A stretch of DNA of 64,000 nucleotides, taken from positions 1,364,001-1,428,000 of the forward strand of contig NZ_CP060201.1 of assembly GCF_013407925.2 (NCBI RefSeq), read 5' to 3'. Source of the DNA: Pseudomonas protegens (lineage in GTDB: Bacteria > Pseudomonadota > Gammaproteobacteria > Pseudomonadales > Pseudomonadaceae). The notes below the pieces were generated by a model that searched no databases, had not been told where the DNA came from, and worked only from the letters and a program-made list of their open reading frames with translations. The translations under genes and the position numbers were made by a program. Positions 9,143 through 18,521 of this stretch are shown here, in pieces; position 1 is the first letter of the stretch; each line of letters starts with the position of its first letter.

Positions 9143-10465
9143 TCAGCCGACCCGCTTGGTCGGGCTGTGATAGAGATCAGCGAACATGTCGGCCATGGCT
9201 TCTTCGCTGGGTTCTTCCTGCATCTGCACGCTCACGGCGCGGCTCACCAGTTGATGCCGGCGAGGCAGGTGCAAATCGTCAGGAATCCGCGGGCCATCGG
9301 TCAGATAGGCAACCGGCAATTCATGACTGATGGCCAGGCTCAAGACCTCGCCAAGACTGGCTGTTTCATCCAGTTTAGTCAGGATGCAGCCGGCCAGACC
9401 GCAGCGCTTGTAGCTGTGGTAGGCGGCGGTCAGCACCTGCTTCTGGCTGGTGGTCGCCAGCACCAGATAGTTCTTCGCGCGGATCCCGCGACCGGCCAGG
9501 CTCTCCAACTGCATGCGCAATGCCGGGTCGCTGGCCTGCAGGCCGGCGGTGTCGATCAACACCACGCGCTTGCGCAGCAGCGGATCCAGGGCCTGGGCCA
9601 GGGACTGGCCAGGATCGACATGGGTCACCGAGACATTGAGGATGCGCCCCAGGGTCTTGAGCTGCTCCTGGGCACCGATACGGAAGCTGTCCATGCTGAC
9701 CAGAGCAATGTTCTGTGCGCCGTACTTGAGTACATAGCGCGCGGCCAGCTTGGCCAGGGTGGTGGTCTTGCCCATGCCGGCGGGGCCGACCATGGCAATC
9801 ACGCCCCCTTCTTCCAGAGGCTCGACTTCCGGCGTGAGGATCATCCGCGCCAGGTGCGCCAGCAGCATGCGCCAGGCCTGGCGCGGCTCATCGATATCGG
9901 TGATCAGTGCCAGCAGATCACGGGCCAGCGGACCGGACAGGCCGATGCGCTGCAGACGGCGCCAGAGGTTGGCCTGCTCCGGACGACTCCCCTGCAATTG
10001 GCTCCAGGCCAGGGAACCGAGCTGCACTTCCAGCAGCTCGCGCAGGCCGTTGAGCTCGAAACGCATCGAGTCCAGCGCACGGGAATCAGCAGCCGGTGCG
10101 GCTGGCGCCGGGGCCGGGCGCGGACGCTCGGTCAGGGTCGGCTCGATCAGTGGTTCGGCAGCGGTCAGCGGCAGGCCGGCGAACAGCTGGCGATTGGTGA
10201 TCGAGGCATTGTCGCCCTCGCCCCGCAGGCTCAGTTCGGCCTGAGCGGTGACGATCCGCGACTGAGTCTTGCGCAACTCGTCCTCAAGCTCCATGTTCGG
10301 AACCCGCGGCGACAGGGCCGACAACTTGTAATCCAGCGCAGCCGTCAGCTCGACCCCGCCGGCAATCCGCCGGTTGCCGATGATGGCAGCTTCAGCGCCC
10401 AACTCATCACGAACCAGTTTCATGGCCTGACGCATATCGGCGGCGAAAAAACGCTTAACTTGCAT
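9143..10465 (-). CDS. flhF: SRP-type GTPase FlhF, polar flagellum placement
   Basis: 440 residues. The basic N-terminal B domain starts MQVKRFFAADMRQAMKLVRD. A Pro/Ala-rich stretch covers about 110-130. The NG domain carries P-loop GPAGMGKT at 227-234, VVLIDTAG and LTKLDETASLG. FlhF homologues dimerise on GTP and recruit the MS-ring/export core to the cell pole. The start is 11 bases after the flhA stop, so it is co-transcribed with flhA, and fleN follows. Confidence 0.96.
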   Translation of the reverse strand: MQVKRFFAADMRQAMKLVRDELGAEAAIIGNRRIAGGVELTAALDYKLSALSPRVPNMELEDELRKTQSRIVTAQAELSLRGEGDNASITNRQLFAGLPLTAAEPLIEPTLTERPRPAPAPAAPAADSRALDSMRFELNGLRELLEVQLGSLAWSQLQGSRPEQANLWRRLQRIGLSGPLARDLLALITDIDEPRQAWRMLLAHLARMILTPEVEPLEEGGVIAMVGPAGMGKTTTLAKLAARYVLKYGAQNIALVSMDSFRIGAQEQLKTLGRILNVSVTHVDPGQSLAQALDPLLRKRVVLIDTAGLQASDPALRMQLESLAGRGIRAKNYLVLATTSQKQVLTAAYHSYKRCGLAGCILTKLDETASLGEVLSLAISHELPVAYLTDGPRIPDDLHLPRRHQLVSRAVSVQMQEEPSEEAMADMFADLYHSPTKRVG

Positions 10466-10476
10466 AACCCACTACC

Positions 10477-12606
10477 TCAGCCGTTGGGCCCTACTGTCGC
10501 AACGATGGTCACTTGCTTGTTGTCAGGAATTTCCTGGTACGCCAGCACATGCAAACCTGGAACGGCGAGACGCCCGAACCGCGAAAGCATGGCGCGGACC
10601 GGACCCGCTACCAACAGAATCACCGGTTGACCTTGCATCTCTTGACGCTGCGCCGCTTCGATCAGCGAACGTTGCAGCTTCTCAGCCATGCTTGGCTCCA
10701 GCAGAACGCCTTCTTCCTGGCCTTGTCCTGCCTTCTGCAAACTGCTGAGCAAAATTTGTTCCAACCTTGGCTCCAAGGTGATCACAGGCAGCTCAGACTC
10801 AGTGCCTACAATGCTTTGGACGATTGCACGGGACAGTCCGACGCGAACCGCCGCGACCAAAGCGGCAGTATCTTGACTCTTGGCGGCATTGTTGGCGATG
10901 GCCTCGGCGATGCTGCGGATGTCGCGCACCGGCACCTGTTCGGCCAGCAGCGCCTGCAGCACCTTGAGCAGTTGCGACAGCGACAGCACCCCCGGCACCA
11001 ACTCCTCCGCCAGCTTTGGCGAACTCTTGGCCAGCAGTTGCATCAATTGCTGCACTTCCTCGTGGCCGATCAGCTCGCTGGAGTGCTTGTAGAGAATCTG
11101 GTTCAAGTGGGTGGCGACCACGGTACTGGCGTCCACCACGGTGTAGCCCAGGGACTGCGCCTGGGGCCGCTGGCTGATCTCGATCCACACCGCCTCCAGG
11201 CCGAACGCCGGGTCCCGGGCCGAGATACCGTTGAGCGTGCCGTAGACCTGCCCCGGATTGATCGCCAGCTCGCGATCCGGGTAGATCTCGGCCTCGGCCA
11301 GGATCACCCCCATCAGCGTCAGGCGATAGGCGCTGGGCGCCAGGTCCAGGTTGTCGCGGATATGCACGGTGGGCATGAGGAAACCCAGGTCCTGGGAGAG
11401 CTTCTTGCGCACCCCCTTGATCCGCGCCAGCAACTGCCCACCCTGGTTGCGGTCCACCAGGGGAATCAGGCGATACCCCACTTCCAGGCCGATCATGTCG
11501 ATCGGAGTGACGTCGTCCCAGCCCAGCTCCTTGGTTTCCATGGCGCGGGCCGGAGACGGCAGCAGGTCCTGCTGACGCTGGATCTCTTCCTGCGCCTTGA
11601 CCTTGACCAGATTCTGCTTCCGCCAGACCAGGTACGCTGCGCCGCCGGCCACTGCCGCCAGGCTGAGGAAGGAGAAGTGCGGCATGCCCGGCACCAGCCC
11701 CATCACCGCCATCAGGCCCGCAGCCACCGCCAGCGCCTTGGGCGAGGCGAACATCTGCCGGTTGATCTGCTTGCCCATCTCTTCGGAGCCCGAAGCTCGG
11801 GTGACCATGATGGCCGCCGCGGTGGACAGCAACAGCGATGGCAACTGCGCCACCAAACCGTCACCAATGGTCAGCAAGGCGTAGACCTTGCCGGCGTCGG
11901 CAAAGGTCATGTTGTGCTGGAAGATACCGACCGCCATGCCGCCGATCAGGTTGATGAAGAGGATCAGCAGACCGGCGATGGCGTCACCGCGGACGAACTT
12001 GCTGGCACCGTCCATGGAACCGTAGAACTCGGCCTCCTGGGCCACTTCCAGACGGCGCAGCTTGGCCTGGTTCTGGTCGATCAGCCCGGCGTTGAGGTCG
12101 GCGTCGATGGCCATCTGCTTACCGGGCATGGCATCCAGGGTGAAGCGCGCGCTCACCTCGGAGATCCGCCCGGCGCCCTTGGTCACGACCACGAAGTTGA
12201 TGATCATGAGGATCGCGAACACCACGATACCGACCACGTAGTTGCCGCCGATCACCACCTCACCGAAGGCCTGGATCACCTTGCCCGCAGCTGCGTGGCC
12301 CTCTTGGCCGTGGAGCATCACCACCCGGGTCGAGGCGACGTTGAGCGCCAGTCGCAACAGGGTGGCCACCAGCAGGATGGTCGGGAATACCGCGAAATCC
12401 AGCGGCCGCAGGGCGTACACGCAGACCAGCAGGACCACGATCGACAGGGCGATGTTGAAGGTGAAGAACACGTCCAGCAGGAACGCCGGCACCGGCAGCA
12501 TCATCATGGCCAGCATGACCAACAGCAGCACCGGTACACCCAGGTTGCCTCGACCGAGGTCAGCCAGGTTACTGCGAGCCGTGCTGATTAACTGAGAGCG
12601 ATCCAC
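10477..12606 (-). CDS. flhA: Flagellar type III export gate protein FlhA
   Basis: 709 residues from GTG 12606, giving MDRSQLISTARSNLADLGRG; the 59-residue upstream extension is Arg/Ser-rich noise and was rejected. The N-terminal half (to about 330) has about eight membrane helices, beginning VPVLLLVMLAMMMLPVPAFL, and the FHIPEP-family cytoplasmic loop. The C-terminal half is the cytoplasmic domain forming the nonameric ring that receives chaperone-substrate complexes such as FliS-FliC. It is first in the flhA-flhF-fleN-fliA block, with a candidate sigma-54 promoter about 60 bases upstream. Confidence 0.97.
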   Translation of the reverse strand: MDRSQLISTARSNLADLGRGNLGVPVLLLVMLAMMMLPVPAFLLDVFFTFNIALSIVVLLVCVYALRPLDFAVFPTILLVATLLRLALNVASTRVVMLHGQEGHAAAGKVIQAFGEVVIGGNYVVGIVVFAILMIINFVVVTKGAGRISEVSARFTLDAMPGKQMAIDADLNAGLIDQNQAKLRRLEVAQEAEFYGSMDGASKFVRGDAIAGLLILFINLIGGMAVGIFQHNMTFADAGKVYALLTIGDGLVAQLPSLLLSTAAAIMVTRASGSEEMGKQINRQMFASPKALAVAAGLMAVMGLVPGMPHFSFLSLAAVAGGAAYLVWRKQNLVKVKAQEEIQRQQDLLPSPARAMETKELGWDDVTPIDMIGLEVGYRLIPLVDRNQGGQLLARIKGVRKKLSQDLGFLMPTVHIRDNLDLAPSAYRLTLMGVILAEAEIYPDRELAINPGQVYGTLNGISARDPAFGLEAVWIEISQRPQAQSLGYTVVDASTVVATHLNQILYKHSSELIGHEEVQQLMQLLAKSSPKLAEELVPGVLSLSQLLKVLQALLAEQVPVRDIRSIAEAIANNAAKSQDTAALVAAVRVGLSRAIVQSIVGTESELPVITLEPRLEQILLSSLQKAGQGQEEGVLLEPSMAEKLQRSLIEAAQRQEMQGQPVILLVAGPVRAMLSRFGRLAVPGLHVLAYQEIPDNKQVTIVATVGPNG

Positions 12607-12666
12607 CGATTTACCCCGTTCCGTAAAGCAAACTTTTGACGCCTGAAGCGGCACGGGGCTGCTACT

Positions 12667-12681
12667 GCAAGAAGCCTTCCA
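12667..12681 (-). promoter_or_regulatory. Candidate sigma-54 promoter for flhA
   Basis: Minus-strand TGGAAG-N5-TTGCA with the invariant GG-N10-GC spacing. The -12 half is perfect; the -24 half keeps TGG but not CAC. It lies about 60 bases before the flhA GTG. A sigma-54 promoter is known for flhA in P. aeruginosa. A nearby TGCGCC/GCAAA stretch was rejected for wrong spacing. Confidence 0.5.
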
Positions 12682-12818
12682 ACTTTGCCGAGGCGGCGCA
12701 AACGTGCGCCAAACCTGAAGCAATCCGGGTATCGACGGACAGGATCGCGGGTCTGCTCTTAACCGCCAGATGGGACGGCGCAAGGCCAGCCAAAGGAGCC
12801 AGGGTTACGAAGTCAAAT

Positions 12819-12870
12819 AATGGCAATTAGCCATTTTTCTGACAAAGACAAGACCTGGTCGCCGACCAGG
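12819..12870 (-). terminator. Two hairpins downstream of flhB, probable terminator
   Basis: Reading on the minus strand after the flhB stop, the first hairpin is CCTGGTC-GGC-GACCAGG (12854-12870), followed by a T-rich run. The second is AATGGC-TAATT-GCCATT (12819-12835), followed by ATTTG. They end the fliL-flhB operon. The remaining 284-base gap before flhA holds the sigma-54 candidate and no gene I can support. Confidence 0.5.
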
Positions 12871-12890
12871 CCGGACCTGAATGCCTGTGA

Positions 12891-14066
12891 CTAGAGCGGC
12901 TCGACGGGACCACCGGGGGATTGCTTGCCGGACGTGTCACGCCGCAAGTCCGGCGGAATCGGCAGGTCCTTGAGCGGATCGGGGCGCTTGCCCTTGCCCG
13001 CGCGATGCTGGCGGATCTGATAGACGTAGGCCAGGACCTGAGCCACCGCCAAATACAGGCCCGCAGGAATCTCTTCCTCAAGCTCGGTGGAGTAGTAGAT
13101 CGAACGCGCCAGGGCCGGGGATTCCAGCAGCATCACTTCATGGGCCACGGCAATCTCGCGGATCTTCAAGGCCAGGAAATCACTGCCCTTGGCCAGCAGC
13201 ACCGGCGCCCCGCCCTTCTCGGCGTCGTACTTGAGAGCCACGGCGTAGTGGGTCGGGTTGGTGATGACCACGTCGGCCTCGGGAATCGCCGCCATCATCC
13301 GTCGCTGGGACATCTCGCGCTGAGTCTGGCGAATCCGCTGCTTGACCTCGGGCCGCCCCTCCTGGTCCTTGTGCTCGTCACGCACTTCCTGCTTGGTCAT
13401 CAACAGCTTCTTGTGGGCCTGATAGATCTGCACCGGCACATCCACCGCCGCGATCAGGATCAGCCCGCACGCCATCCACAAGGTGCTCCAGCCCACCACC
13501 TGGACGCTGTGGATGATCGCCAGCTCAAGGGGTTCGTGGGCGATCCGCAGCAGGTCGTCAATGTCCGACGACAACACCGAAAGCGCCACGAACAGCACCA
13601 GGCCGAACTTGGCCAGGGCCTTGAGCAGCTCGATCACCGCCGAGAAAGAAAACATCCGCTTGAGACCAGCGGCCGGGTTCATCCGACTGAACTTGGGCGC
13701 CAGGCTCTTGCCCGCGAACAGCCAGCCCCCTAGGGAAATCGGGCCGATGATGGCCGCCAGCAACAAGGTCAACAGCACCGGCTGCACCGCCAGGATGGCG
13801 ATCTTGCCCGAGTGCAGCAGGTACTGCCCCATGGATCCCGGGCTCAGCAGCACCTCCCGGGGCAAGGAGAAATTCAGACGCATGATTTCCAGCAGGTCCA
13901 GGGCCAGGCCACCGCCATACACCAGCAGGCCGCCCGCCCCCGCCAACATGATCGCCAGGGTATTGAGCTCCTTGGAACGGGCGATCTCGCCCTTTTCCCG
14001 GGAGTCCTTCTTGCGCTTCTCCGTGGGGTCTTCTGTCTTGTCCTGACCGCTCTCGCTTTCCGCCAT
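12891..14066 (-). CDS. flhB: Flagellar export switch protein FlhB
   Basis: 391 residues. The charged N terminus contains the SGQDKTEDPTEKRKKDSREKG signature. Four membrane helices lie between about 35 and 215. The cytoplasmic domain carries the self-cleaving NPTH motif (Asn270-His273) in VITNPTHYAVALKYD. Autocleavage there, with FliK, switches export from rod/hook to filament substrates. The C-terminal tail is Pro-rich and slightly longer than in some homologues. It is last in the fliLMNOPQR-flhB operon; the start lies 3 bases past the fliR stop. Confidence 0.97.
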   Translation of the reverse strand: MAESESGQDKTEDPTEKRKKDSREKGEIARSKELNTLAIMLAGAGGLLVYGGGLALDLLEIMRLNFSLPREVLLSPGSMGQYLLHSGKIAILAVQPVLLTLLLAAIIGPISLGGWLFAGKSLAPKFSRMNPAAGLKRMFSFSAVIELLKALAKFGLVLFVALSVLSSDIDDLLRIAHEPLELAIIHSVQVVGWSTLWMACGLILIAAVDVPVQIYQAHKKLLMTKQEVRDEHKDQEGRPEVKQRIRQTQREMSQRRMMAAIPEADVVITNPTHYAVALKYDAEKGGAPVLLAKGSDFLALKIREIAVAHEVMLLESPALARSIYYSTELEEEIPAGLYLAVAQVLAYVYQIRQHRAGKGKRPDPLKDLPIPPDLRRDTSGKQSPGGPVEPL

Positions 14067-14069
14067 GGC

Positions 14070-14852
14070 TCAGCGCGCCTTTGCCAGTTCGCGTAAGAAC
14101 TGCAGGGCCTCGGAGGCCAGCGGTTGATACTGGTTGAGAATGTCGGCCAGGCTGATCCAGACAATGGCCATGCCCAGCACCAGGGTCAGCGGGAAGCCGA
14201 TGGAGAAGATGTTCAACTGCGGCGCCGCCCGGGTCATCACGCCAAAGGCGATGTTGACCACCAGCAAGGCGGTGATCGCCGGCAGCACCAGCAGCAGCGC
14301 CGCCCCCAGCACCCAGCCCAGCTTGCCCGCCAGCTCCCAGTAGTGATTGACCATCAGGCCACCGCCAACAGGCAGCGTGGTAAAGCTCTCGGTGAGCACC
14401 TCGAACACCACCAGATGGCCGTTCATGGCCAGGAACAGCAGGCTGACCAGCATGGTGAAGAACTGCCCGATCACCGCCACCGACACGCCGTTGGTGGGGT
14501 CGACCATGGAGGCGAAGCCCATGCCCATCTGGATCGCCACGATCTGCCCGGCAATCACGAAGGACTGGAAGAACAACTGCAGCGAGAAGCCGAGCACCGC
14601 GCCGATCAGGATCTGCTCGGCAATCAGCAGCAGGCCGCTGAGGTCCAGGGCATGCACCTCGGGCATGGGCGGCAGGCCCGGGGCGATGACCACGGTAATC
14701 GCCAGGGCGAAGTACAGACGCACCCGGCGCGGCACCAGGGTGGTACCGAAGATCGGCATCACCATCAGCAAGGAAGTGACCCGGAACAGCGGCAGCATGA
14801 AGCTCGCCACCCAGGTACTGATCTGGGTGTCGGTCAACGCCAGCAGGGACAT
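14070..14852 (-). CDS. fliR: Flagellar export core protein FliR
   Basis: 260 residues, strongly hydrophobic with about six membrane segments. It begins MSLLALTDTQISTWVASFML and contains the FliR/SpaR-family stretch QLFFQSFVIAGQIVAIQMGMGFASMVDP. It assembles with FliP and FliQ as the helical export gate inside the MS-ring. The start is 4 bases after the fliQ stop. Confidence 0.96.
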   Translation of the reverse strand: MSLLALTDTQISTWVASFMLPLFRVTSLLMVMPIFGTTLVPRRVRLYFALAITVVIAPGLPPMPEVHALDLSGLLLIAEQILIGAVLGFSLQLFFQSFVIAGQIVAIQMGMGFASMVDPTNGVSVAVIGQFFTMLVSLLFLAMNGHLVVFEVLTESFTTLPVGGGLMVNHYWELAGKLGWVLGAALLLVLPAITALLVVNIAFGVMTRAAPQLNIFSIGFPLTLVLGMAIVWISLADILNQYQPLASEALQFLRELAKAR

Positions 14853-14856
14853 CGGC

Positions 14857-15126
14857 TCAGCCGATCAGCTGAGGAATACTGCCGTACAACTGACGGATGT
14901 ATTCCATGAAGGTTTGCACCAGCCAGGGGCCGGCGACGATCAGGGTCACCAGCATCACCAGCAGGCGCGGCAGAAAGCTCAGGGTCTGCTCGTTGATCTG
15001 GGTGGCCGCCTGGAACATGGCCACCATCAAGCCCACCAGCAGGCTGGGCACCACCAGCACCGCCACCATCATGGTGGTCAGCCAGAGCGCTTCGCGAAAC
15101 AGGTCTACCGCGACTTCAGGAGTCAT
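14857..15126 (-). CDS. fliQ: Flagellar export core protein FliQ
   Basis: 89 residues with two membrane hairpin helices. It starts MTPEVAVDLFREALWLTTMM and contains FQAATQINEQTLSFLPRLL, the conserved FliQ loop. Four copies pack around FliP-FliR in the export gate. The family's usual length is about 89 residues. It lies 24 bases after fliP and just before fliR. Confidence 0.96.
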   Translation of the reverse strand: MTPEVAVDLFREALWLTTMMVAVLVVPSLLVGLMVAMFQAATQINEQTLSFLPRLLVMLVTLIVAGPWLVQTFMEYIRQLYGSIPQLIG

Positions 15127-15150
15127 TGTCGAATACCCGCCAACAAGGTT

Positions 15151-15900
15151 TTAGACACCACCGAAACTGCCCGCCAAGGTGCCGATGATCAGGGCCCAGC
15201 CATCCACCAGGACAAACAGCATGATCTTGAACGGCAGGGAAATGATCAGCGGCGAGAGCATCATCATGCCCATCGCCATCAGCACACTGGCCACCACCAG
15301 GTCGATGATCAGGAACGGGATGAAGATCATGAAGCCGATCTGGAACGCGGTCTTGAGCTCGGAGGTGACGAAGGCCGGCACCAGGATGGTCAGCGGCGCC
15401 TGGTCGGGACTGGCGATGTCGGTGCGCTTGGACAGGCGCATGAACAGCTCCAGATCGCTGCTGCGGGTCTGCGCCAGCATGAAGTCCTTGATCGGCACCT
15501 GCGCCTTGGCCACCGCATCCTGGGCCGTGAGCTTTTCCGCCAGGTACGGCTGCAAGGCGTCCTGGTTCACCCGATCGAATACCGGCGCCATGATGAACAT
15601 CGTCAGAAACAGCGCCATGCCGGTGAGGATCTGGTTCGACGGGGTCTGCTGCAGGCCCAGGGCCTGACGCAGGATCGAGAAGACGATGATGATCCGGGTG
15701 AAGCTGGTCATCAGCATGACGAACGCCGGGATGAAGCTCAGCGCGGTCATGATCAGCAGGATCTGCAGGCTGACCGAGTACTCCTGCTGGCCGCTGGCGT
15801 TGGTGCCAAGGGTGATCGCCGGGATCGACAACGGGTCGGCGGCCAGCGCCAGTGGCGCCGCCAACATCAGTGCCAACGTCAAGATGATGCGCAACGGCAT
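15151..15900 (-). CDS. fliP: Flagellar export core protein FliP
   Basis: 249 residues. It has a signal peptide ([20 protein letters not shown]), typical of FliP. The conserved [20 protein letters not shown] and RALG-type [20 protein letters not shown] segments and four membrane helices follow. Five FliP subunits form the core of the export pore, assembled with help from FliO. The ATG overlaps the last base of the fliO stop (TAATG), implying coupled translation. Confidence 0.97.
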   Translation of the reverse strand: MPLRIILTLALMLAAPLALAADPLSIPAITLGTNASGQQEYSVSLQILLIMTALSFIPAFVMLMTSFTRIIIVFSILRQALGLQQTPSNQILTGMALFLTMFIMAPVFDRVNQDALQPYLAEKLTAQDAVAKAQVPIKDFMLAQTRSSDLELFMRLSKRTDIASPDQAPLTILVPAFVTSELKTAFQIGFMIFIPFLIIDLVVASVLMAMGMMMLSPLIISLPFKIMLFVLVDGWALIIGTLAGSFGGV

Positions 15901-16343
15901 TACTTCTTATCCTTCTGATCCTTGCCCAACAGCTCCATCAGGCGCTGGGCGAACTCGGGCGTCGCCTGCTCGGCAGTGGGCACCTGCACCGGCTCTTTGA
16001 GTACATGCAACGGCGTGATGGTGCCCGGGGTCAGGCCCAGCAGAATCTGCTCATTGCCGACCTGCACCAGCACCAGGCGATCCCGCGGCCCCAGGGCCCG
16101 GGAACCGATCAGCTCGATCACCTGGCCCTTGCCCGCAGGACCGGCCTGCTGCACCCGGCGCAACAGCCAGGCGAGGAAGAAGATCAGCCCGATCACCAGC
16201 AGCAGGCCCAGCACCAGCTGGGTCAACTGGCCACTGACGCTGCCCGTTGCCGGCGCGGCCGCAGCCACCGCAGCGGTGGCCGCCGGCTCTGCGGCCAGGG
16301 CGCTCAGGGGCAGCGCGAGCGCAATGCCAAGCAGCTTGTTCAC
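15900..16343 (-). CDS. fliO: Flagellar export assembly factor FliO
   Basis: 147 residues from a GTG directly abutting the fliN stop (TAAGTG). An N-terminal signal-like segment (about 1-18) is followed by an Ala-rich stretch and one membrane helix at about 42-62 ([19 protein letters not shown]). The cytoplasmic domain with [15 protein letters not shown] is the FliO/FliZ family signature. It acts as a scaffold for FliP assembly. FliO is the least conserved gene of the operon; position between fliN and fliP supports the call. Confidence 0.93.
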   Translation of the reverse strand: MNKLLGIALALPLSALAAEPAATAAVAAAAPATGSVSGQLTQLVLGLLLVIGLIFFLAWLLRRVQQAGPAGKGQVIELIGSRALGPRDRLVLVQVGNEQILLGLTPGTITPLHVLKEPVQVPTAEQATPEFAQRLMELLGKDQKDKK

Positions 16344-16805
16344 TTAGCGCAGCTTCTTGATGCGTTCGCTGGGGCTGATCACGTCGGTCAGGCGAATGCC
16401 GAACTTTTCGTTGACCACCACCACCTCGCCGTGAGCGATCAGGGTGCCGTTGACCAGCACGTCCAGCGGCTCGCCGGCCAGGCGGTCAAGCTCGATCACC
16501 GACCCCTGGTTGAGCTGCAACAGGTTGCGGATGTTGATGTCGGTGCTGCCCACTTCCATGGAGATCGACACCGGAATGTCGAGAATCACATCCAGGTTGG
16601 GACCATCCAGGGTGACCGGCTCGTGGCTCTTGGGCACGCTGCCGAACTCTTCCATCTGCAAACGCCCGGAACTTGACGCAGCCCCCGCGTCCGCCGCCAG
16701 CAGAGCGTCGATATCCGCTTGACCGGCATCACCGGTTTCTTCCAGCGCAGCAGCCCATTCGTCGGCCAGAGCCTGGTCGTCCTGGGAGTTAATTTCGTCA
16801 GCCAT
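16344..16805 (-). CDS. fliN: Motor switch protein FliN
   Basis: 153 residues from the second of two tandem ATG codons. The GAGG ribosome site is 7 bases from it and only 4 from the first (16808), so either may be used. The acidic N-terminal region (to about 60) is followed by the SpoA/FliN domain, with LDVILDIPVSISMEVGSTDINIRNLL and GTLIAHGEVVVVNEKFGIRL. It forms the lower C-ring with FliM and binds CheY-P and FliH. It follows fliM after about 55 bases. Confidence 0.95.
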   Translation of the reverse strand: MADEINSQDDQALADEWAAALEETGDAGQADIDALLAADAGAASSSGRLQMEEFGSVPKSHEPVTLDGPNLDVILDIPVSISMEVGSTDINIRNLLQLNQGSVIELDRLAGEPLDVLVNGTLIAHGEVVVVNEKFGIRLTDVISPSERIKKLR

Positions 16806-16860
16806 CATGGGTCCTCGACGGGCAAAAATTCATTGAACAGCAAACAGGTTGGTGCGCCGC

Positions 16861-17829
16861 TCAACGGCGCTCGATCGGCTCGATCACTTGCAGCGCCAGA
16901 TTGCCCTTGTGGGAACCCAGCTTGACCTTGAACGACGGCACGCCGTTGGCGCGCATGATCATGTCTTCCGGCAGCTCCACCGGGATCACATCGCCCGGCT
17001 GCATGTGCAGGATGTCGCGCAGGCGCAGCTGACGCCGGGCCACGGTGGCGCTCAGCGGCACGGCCACATCCAGCACGTCCTCGCGCAGGGCCTTGCTCCA
17101 GCGCTCGTCCTGGTCGTCCAGGTCGGACTGGAAGCCGGCGTCGAGCATTTCCCGGATCGGCTCGATCATCGAGTACGGCATGGTCACGTGCAGGTCGCCG
17201 CCACCGCCATCGAGTTCGATATGAAAGGTCGACACCACAATGGCTTCGCTGGGGCCGACGATGTTGGCCATGGCCGGGTTCACTTCGGAGTTTATGTACT
17301 CGAAGTTGACCGGCATGATCGCCTGCCAGGCTTCCTTGAGGTCGATGAAGGCCTGTTCCAGCACCATGCGCACCACCCGCAGCTCGGTAGGGGTGAACTC
17401 ACGCCCTTCGATCTTGGCGTGGCGGCCATCGCCGCCGAAGAAGTTGTCCACCAGCTTGAACACCAGCTTGGCGTCAAGAATGAACAACGCCGTGCCGCGC
17501 AGCGGCTTGATCTTCACCAGGTTGAGGCTGGTGGGCACGTACAGCGAGTGCACGTACTCACCGAACTTCATGACCTGCACGCCACCTACCGCCACATCGG
17601 CGGAACGCCGCAGCATGTTGAACATGCTGATACGGGTGTAGCGGGCGAAACGCTCGTTGATCATTTCCAGGGTCGGCATGCGTCCGCGGACGATGCGATC
17701 CTGGCTGGTCAGGTCGTAGCTTTTGACACTGCCGGGTTCGGCAGCATGTTCGGTCTGTACCAGACCGTCGTCGACACCATGCAACAGCGCGTCGATCTCA
17801 TCCTGGGACAGCAGGTCCTGCACGGCCAT
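16861..17829 (-). CDS. fliM: Motor switch protein FliM
   Basis: 322 residues. The N-terminal CheY-P-binding peptide is DLLSQDEIDALLHGVDDG (about 5-22). The middle CheC-like domain contains the GGVQVMKFGEYVHSL region, and a C-terminal SpoA domain ends near SHKGNLALQVIEPIERR. FliM links FliG and FliN in the C-ring and is the primary CheY-P receptor. The start is 10 bases after the fliL stop. Confidence 0.97.
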   Translation of the reverse strand: MAVQDLLSQDEIDALLHGVDDGLVQTEHAAEPGSVKSYDLTSQDRIVRGRMPTLEMINERFARYTRISMFNMLRRSADVAVGGVQVMKFGEYVHSLYVPTSLNLVKIKPLRGTALFILDAKLVFKLVDNFFGGDGRHAKIEGREFTPTELRVVRMVLEQAFIDLKEAWQAIMPVNFEYINSEVNPAMANIVGPSEAIVVSTFHIELDGGGGDLHVTMPYSMIEPIREMLDAGFQSDLDDQDERWSKALREDVLDVAVPLSATVARRQLRLRDILHMQPGDVIPVELPEDMIMRANGVPSFKVKLGSHKGNLALQVIEPIERR

Positions 17830-17838
17830 GTCGTGTTC

Positions 17839-18339
17839 CTACTGCAGTACGAAGTTAGTAAAGAGCAACTGTTCGACCACCACTTTGCCCACCTCTTTCT
17901 GCGCCACTTCCTGGACGCTGGCCGTGGCTTTCTGGCGGAGCATTTCCTGGCCGACCGGAGTCGCCAGGGTGTCGAAATTCTGTCCGGAGAACAGCATCAC
18001 CAGGTTGTTGCGGATCACCGGCATGTGCACTTTCAGCGCGTCCAGATCAGCCTGGTTGCGCGCCAGCAGGGTAATGCTCACCTGCATGTAGCGCTGCCGG
18101 CCATTCTGCGTGTAGTTGGCGACAAAGGCCGGGGCCATGGGCTCGTAGATCGCCGCCGGCTTGACGTTGCTGGCGGTTTCCGCAACCGGTGCGGGCTTGC
18201 TCTGAGCACTGTGCATGAAGTACCAGGTGGCGCCGACCGACAGGCCGATGGCCAGCAACAACGCCAGGACAATCAAGAGGATAAGCTTGAGTTTGCTTTT
18301 CCCTGCGGTGGGTTTCTCTGCTGCTTCGCTCTTCGCCAT
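17839..18339 (-). CDS. fliL: Basal body-associated protein FliL
   Basis: 166 residues. A short basic cytoplasmic N terminus is followed by one membrane helix at about 18-38 (LKLILLIVLALLLAIGLSVG) and a periplasmic stomatin-like FliL domain (ISLLARNQADLDALKVHMPV region, then MLFSGQNFDTLATPVGQEML). FliL surrounds stators and supports torque under load. It is the first gene of the fliLMNOPQR-flhB operon, with a strong sigma-54 site about 50 bases upstream. Confidence 0.95.
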   Translation of the reverse strand: MAKSEAAEKPTAGKSKLKLILLIVLALLLAIGLSVGATWYFMHSAQSKPAPVAETASNVKPAAIYEPMAPAFVANYTQNGRQRYMQVSITLLARNQADLDALKVHMPVIRNNLVMLFSGQNFDTLATPVGQEMLRQKATASVQEVAQKEVGKVVVEQLLFTNFVLQ

Positions 18340-18389
18340 GCCAATAATCCGTCACTATTCGGGGGTTCACAGTCGCACGGCAAGGCAAG

Positions 18390-18405
18390 AGCAAGTGTTA
18401 TGCCA
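18390..18405 (-). promoter_or_regulatory. Sigma-54 promoter of the fliL operon
   Basis: Minus-strand TGGCAT-N5-TTGCT with exact GG-N10-GC spacing, about 50 bases before the fliL ATG. Only one base of the TGGCAC/TTGC core differs. This fits RpoN-dependent control of fliLMNOPQR in Pseudomonas, driven by FleQ or FleR. Confidence 0.75.
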
Positions 18406-18458
18406 GATTTGTCAGAAAGCCGGGGATGAACGGCCAAGGGCAAGGCTGCGAGGGGAAA

Positions 18459-18513
18459 CCTGCGGCGGCAGCCACACCGCAGGGATCGGCGTGGGGACCG
18501 GGAACCGGCCCCC
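18459..18513 (-). terminator. Pair of GC-rich hairpins downstream of fliK
   Basis: On the minus strand just after the fliK stop, a 9-bp stem with one G-U pair and loop TTC spans 18493-18513. A perfect 7-bp stem CCTGCGG/CCGCAGG lies at 18459-18483. No clean T-run follows, so they may only weakly terminate or protect the fliK message before the separate fliL promoter. Confidence 0.4.
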
Positions 18514-18521
18514 GACAAGGG

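Noticed and set aside
10513..12591. 692-residue open frame on the plus strand
   Set aside because: Exactly antisense to flhA, His/Gln/Asp-rich, no motif; shadow of the membrane-protein codons.
12696..12712. Second sigma-54-like match upstream of flhA
   Set aside because: GC and GG elements are out of register by one or two bases; the site at 12667-12681 is better.
14347..15918. 523-residue plus-strand frame opposite fliR-fliQ-fliP
   Set aside because: Spans three real genes in antisense and consists of His/Gln/Arg-rich sequence.
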